DNA from: Nematopogon swammerdamellus
Taxonomy: Eukaryota; Arthropoda; Insecta; Lepidoptera; Adelidae
Reading direction: 5' to 3'
NCBI GenBank assembly: GCA_946902875.1
Contig: OX336337.1
Location: forward strand, 2,170,001-2,234,000
Length of the DNA stretch: 64,000 nucleotides
Within the stretch, counting starts at the first letter, position 1. The number at the start of each line of letters is the position of its first letter. This document shows positions 62,797-64,000 of this stretch, piece by piece. The position numbers were made by a program, and so were the translations under genes. The notes under the pieces were generated by a model. The model had not been told where the DNA came from, did no database searches, and saw only the letters and a program-made list of their open reading frames with translations.

Positions 62797-63382
62797 CTGT
62801 CCGAGGGCTGTATCTCTTGAACCGTAATAGGTAGCCCGTTGAAATTTTCACAGAATATGTGTTATTATGGCCGATATAACAACATTTTTTGCGAACAGTC
62901 ACGTTGCACGGTTCCACATTGAACCTTATTGAAGGTGCAATAGATCGAAAATTTGTAGATAATATGTAACGGCCCGGTGGTGTAGTTGGTTATCGCGTTG
63001 GCGGCTCAAGCCAGAGACCCAGCTTCGAATCCTGGTCAGAATGTATTTTTTCCAATAATTTTCGATTTGCATTTTTCTAATACATATATATAAAGCGAGT
63101 ACGTGCTTAGTACTAACATATAAACATAAAATGATATAACAATAAATAATAAAAATAAGAAAAAAGTAAAAAATTCTCGGGGGCCCCCATAGAAGACACC
63201 AAAACGTGTATGCGCGCGCGCCATCTACCGAATAGAGCGATAAAGCATTTTAACTAACCACGACATTTAACTAATATGAAACATTTCATAACACGCCATA
63301 GATGGCGTGAGTGGGGCTAACCATGACATGGCGATACGGAACCCTCGGTGCGCGAGTTCAACTCGCACTTGGCCGGTTTTTT
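62714..63382 (+). mobile_element. Repeat D split by a 250-bp insert
   Basis: The 5' half (62714-62882) and 3' half (63133-63382) together follow D from agggttctgtatccggtacg to cgcacttggccggttttttt. The break is in the gatataacaa word, which is present on both sides. Confidence 0.9.
62883..63132 (+). mobile_element. Insert with a tRNA-Glu-like module and 10-bp duplication
   Basis: It is flanked by GATATAACAA (62873-62882 and 63133-63142). Inside, at ~62970-63040, are ggtggtgtagttggttatcg (A box), an anticodon-type stem (ttggc/gccag) with a ctc in the loop, and cttcgaatcctgg (B box). The acceptor ends do not pair, so this is a SINE-like relic and not a tRNA gene. Confidence 0.75.
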
Positions 63383-63383
63383 T

Positions 63384-63720
63384 ATATTGAAAGCGCGACA
63401 TATGGCGCCCAGGCAAGTGTTTTAATGGCGCCCATGGACATTTGGTCGTATGCGGGGATTGCGAATGCCATGCCAGCCTGCGACAGGTGCTCATTCATGC
63501 CCCTCTTAAAGGACCCGAGACTCTACTTGGGGGGAAATATATGAGCAGGGAGAGCGTTCCAGAGTTTACCGGTTCTGTGGAGGAAAAATCTGCAGAATCG
63601 ATTGGTGCATCCCAACCCAACACGCTGGCGTGTGCGGGATGCAATCCCTGCCCAGTGCGCGTGCGGTGCGAAGGTGGAAAGGGTATGGTATGGTATAAAA
63701 GTGGTATGGTATCTCGCCTA
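63384..63720 (-). mobile_element. LINE E, 3' end with a changed 5' part
   Basis: On the - strand the sequence follows E (cagaaccggtaaactctgga, gccatgccggc-type words to tttcaatataaaa), with several frame changes. The upstream side holds a (ggtat)n tract at 63685-63710. Confidence 0.72.
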
Positions 63721-63867
63721 ACGTGCTTTGGCGAAGGACGATTTGGCTGTTTCGTGTACCTCTGACACCTAGGCATAGCCACCCATACTGGTTATCGTAA
63801 AAATAATATATGTTCGTTTGTCGCGTGTACCTATGATCAAAGGGATATCGGATATGGATATCGGTTT

Positions 63868-63902
63868 TATCAGGTGACGTAGCCAACCGTGTCTTGTTTT
63901 CC
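63868..63902 (+). mobile_element. SINE A, last ~35 bases
   Basis: aggtgacgtagccaaccgtg then tcttgttttcc only. Confidence 0.6.
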
Positions 63903-64000
63903 AGTTAAAAACTGTCATAAACATGTGACGTAGCATTCCCCGTACTCGGGTATCCTACCTACCTAATGGCGGGAATGCTTACGATTTCCTATCTAGGAGT

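Noticed and set aside
62970..63040. A functional tRNA-Glu (CTC) gene
   Set aside because: The A and B boxes and anticodon-type stem are good, but the acceptor ends do not pair and the T stem is short.
1..64000. A multi-gene system, defence island, viral insertion or bacterial contamination
   Set aside because: The only complete gene is an intron-bearing insect-type hydrolase. The rest is repeats of one shared set across the whole window.

Overview
The window looks like nuclear DNA from a moth or butterfly (Lepidoptera). This is inferred from the intron-bearing insect-type gene, the high A+T content, and the density of SINEs, LINE 3' ends and small inverted-repeat elements of kinds typical of that order. 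No single match proves the species. Only one host gene can be read in full. It is a family 1 glycoside hydrolase (beta-glucosidase or myrosinase-like) on the + strand at 51798-55696, in five visible exons that join into one open frame with both catalytic glutamates. A second, weaker candidate is a 51-codon first coding exon on the - strand (34479-34631), with a clean splice donor and a GC-rich upstream stretch. A 366-base open stretch at 47556-47921 is uncertain.

The remaining ~60 kb is mostly transposable-element debris. The commonest family, called SINE A here, occurs about 25 times. Its head looks like a 5S rRNA/tRNA hybrid and it ends in poly(A). A second family (SINE B) has a tRNA-like head on a related body. 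A third arrangement (A') puts the SINE A tail behind a different head, which is also the head of repeat G. Other families named here: C (ends in the cggctccgcccgc motif), D (starts agggttccgta, ends cacttggccggttttt), E and F (3' coding ends of Jockey/CR1-like LINEs), K (short repeat ending in AATAAA) and L (starts aaccgacttcc).

Layout: 1-17 kb is dense SINE/D/G/K material. At 17.5-22 kb there is a foldback element and several broken LINE fragments. 22-28 kb holds C, D, E and interrupted SINE copies. At 28.4-30 kb there is a hairpin beside a large nested foldback element. 30-38 kb is more SINEs plus the candidate - strand exon. At 38.7-40.9 kb lies a 2.2 kb composite unit, repeated almost identically at 57.3-59.5 kb. 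41-51 kb holds several small TIR elements with clear target-site duplications. 51.8-55.7 kb is the hydrolase gene. 59.7-61.2 kb is a 0.7 kb tandem duplication, and 61.7-63.7 kb is nested small elements.

No operon-like or multi-gene system is visible, and I found no CRISPR array or defence system. The most unusual signals are in the repeats: the head structure of SINE A, the sharing of one SINE body among three heads, and the two copies of the 2.2 kb unit, whose long hairpin arms differ between copies yet match perfectly within each copy.
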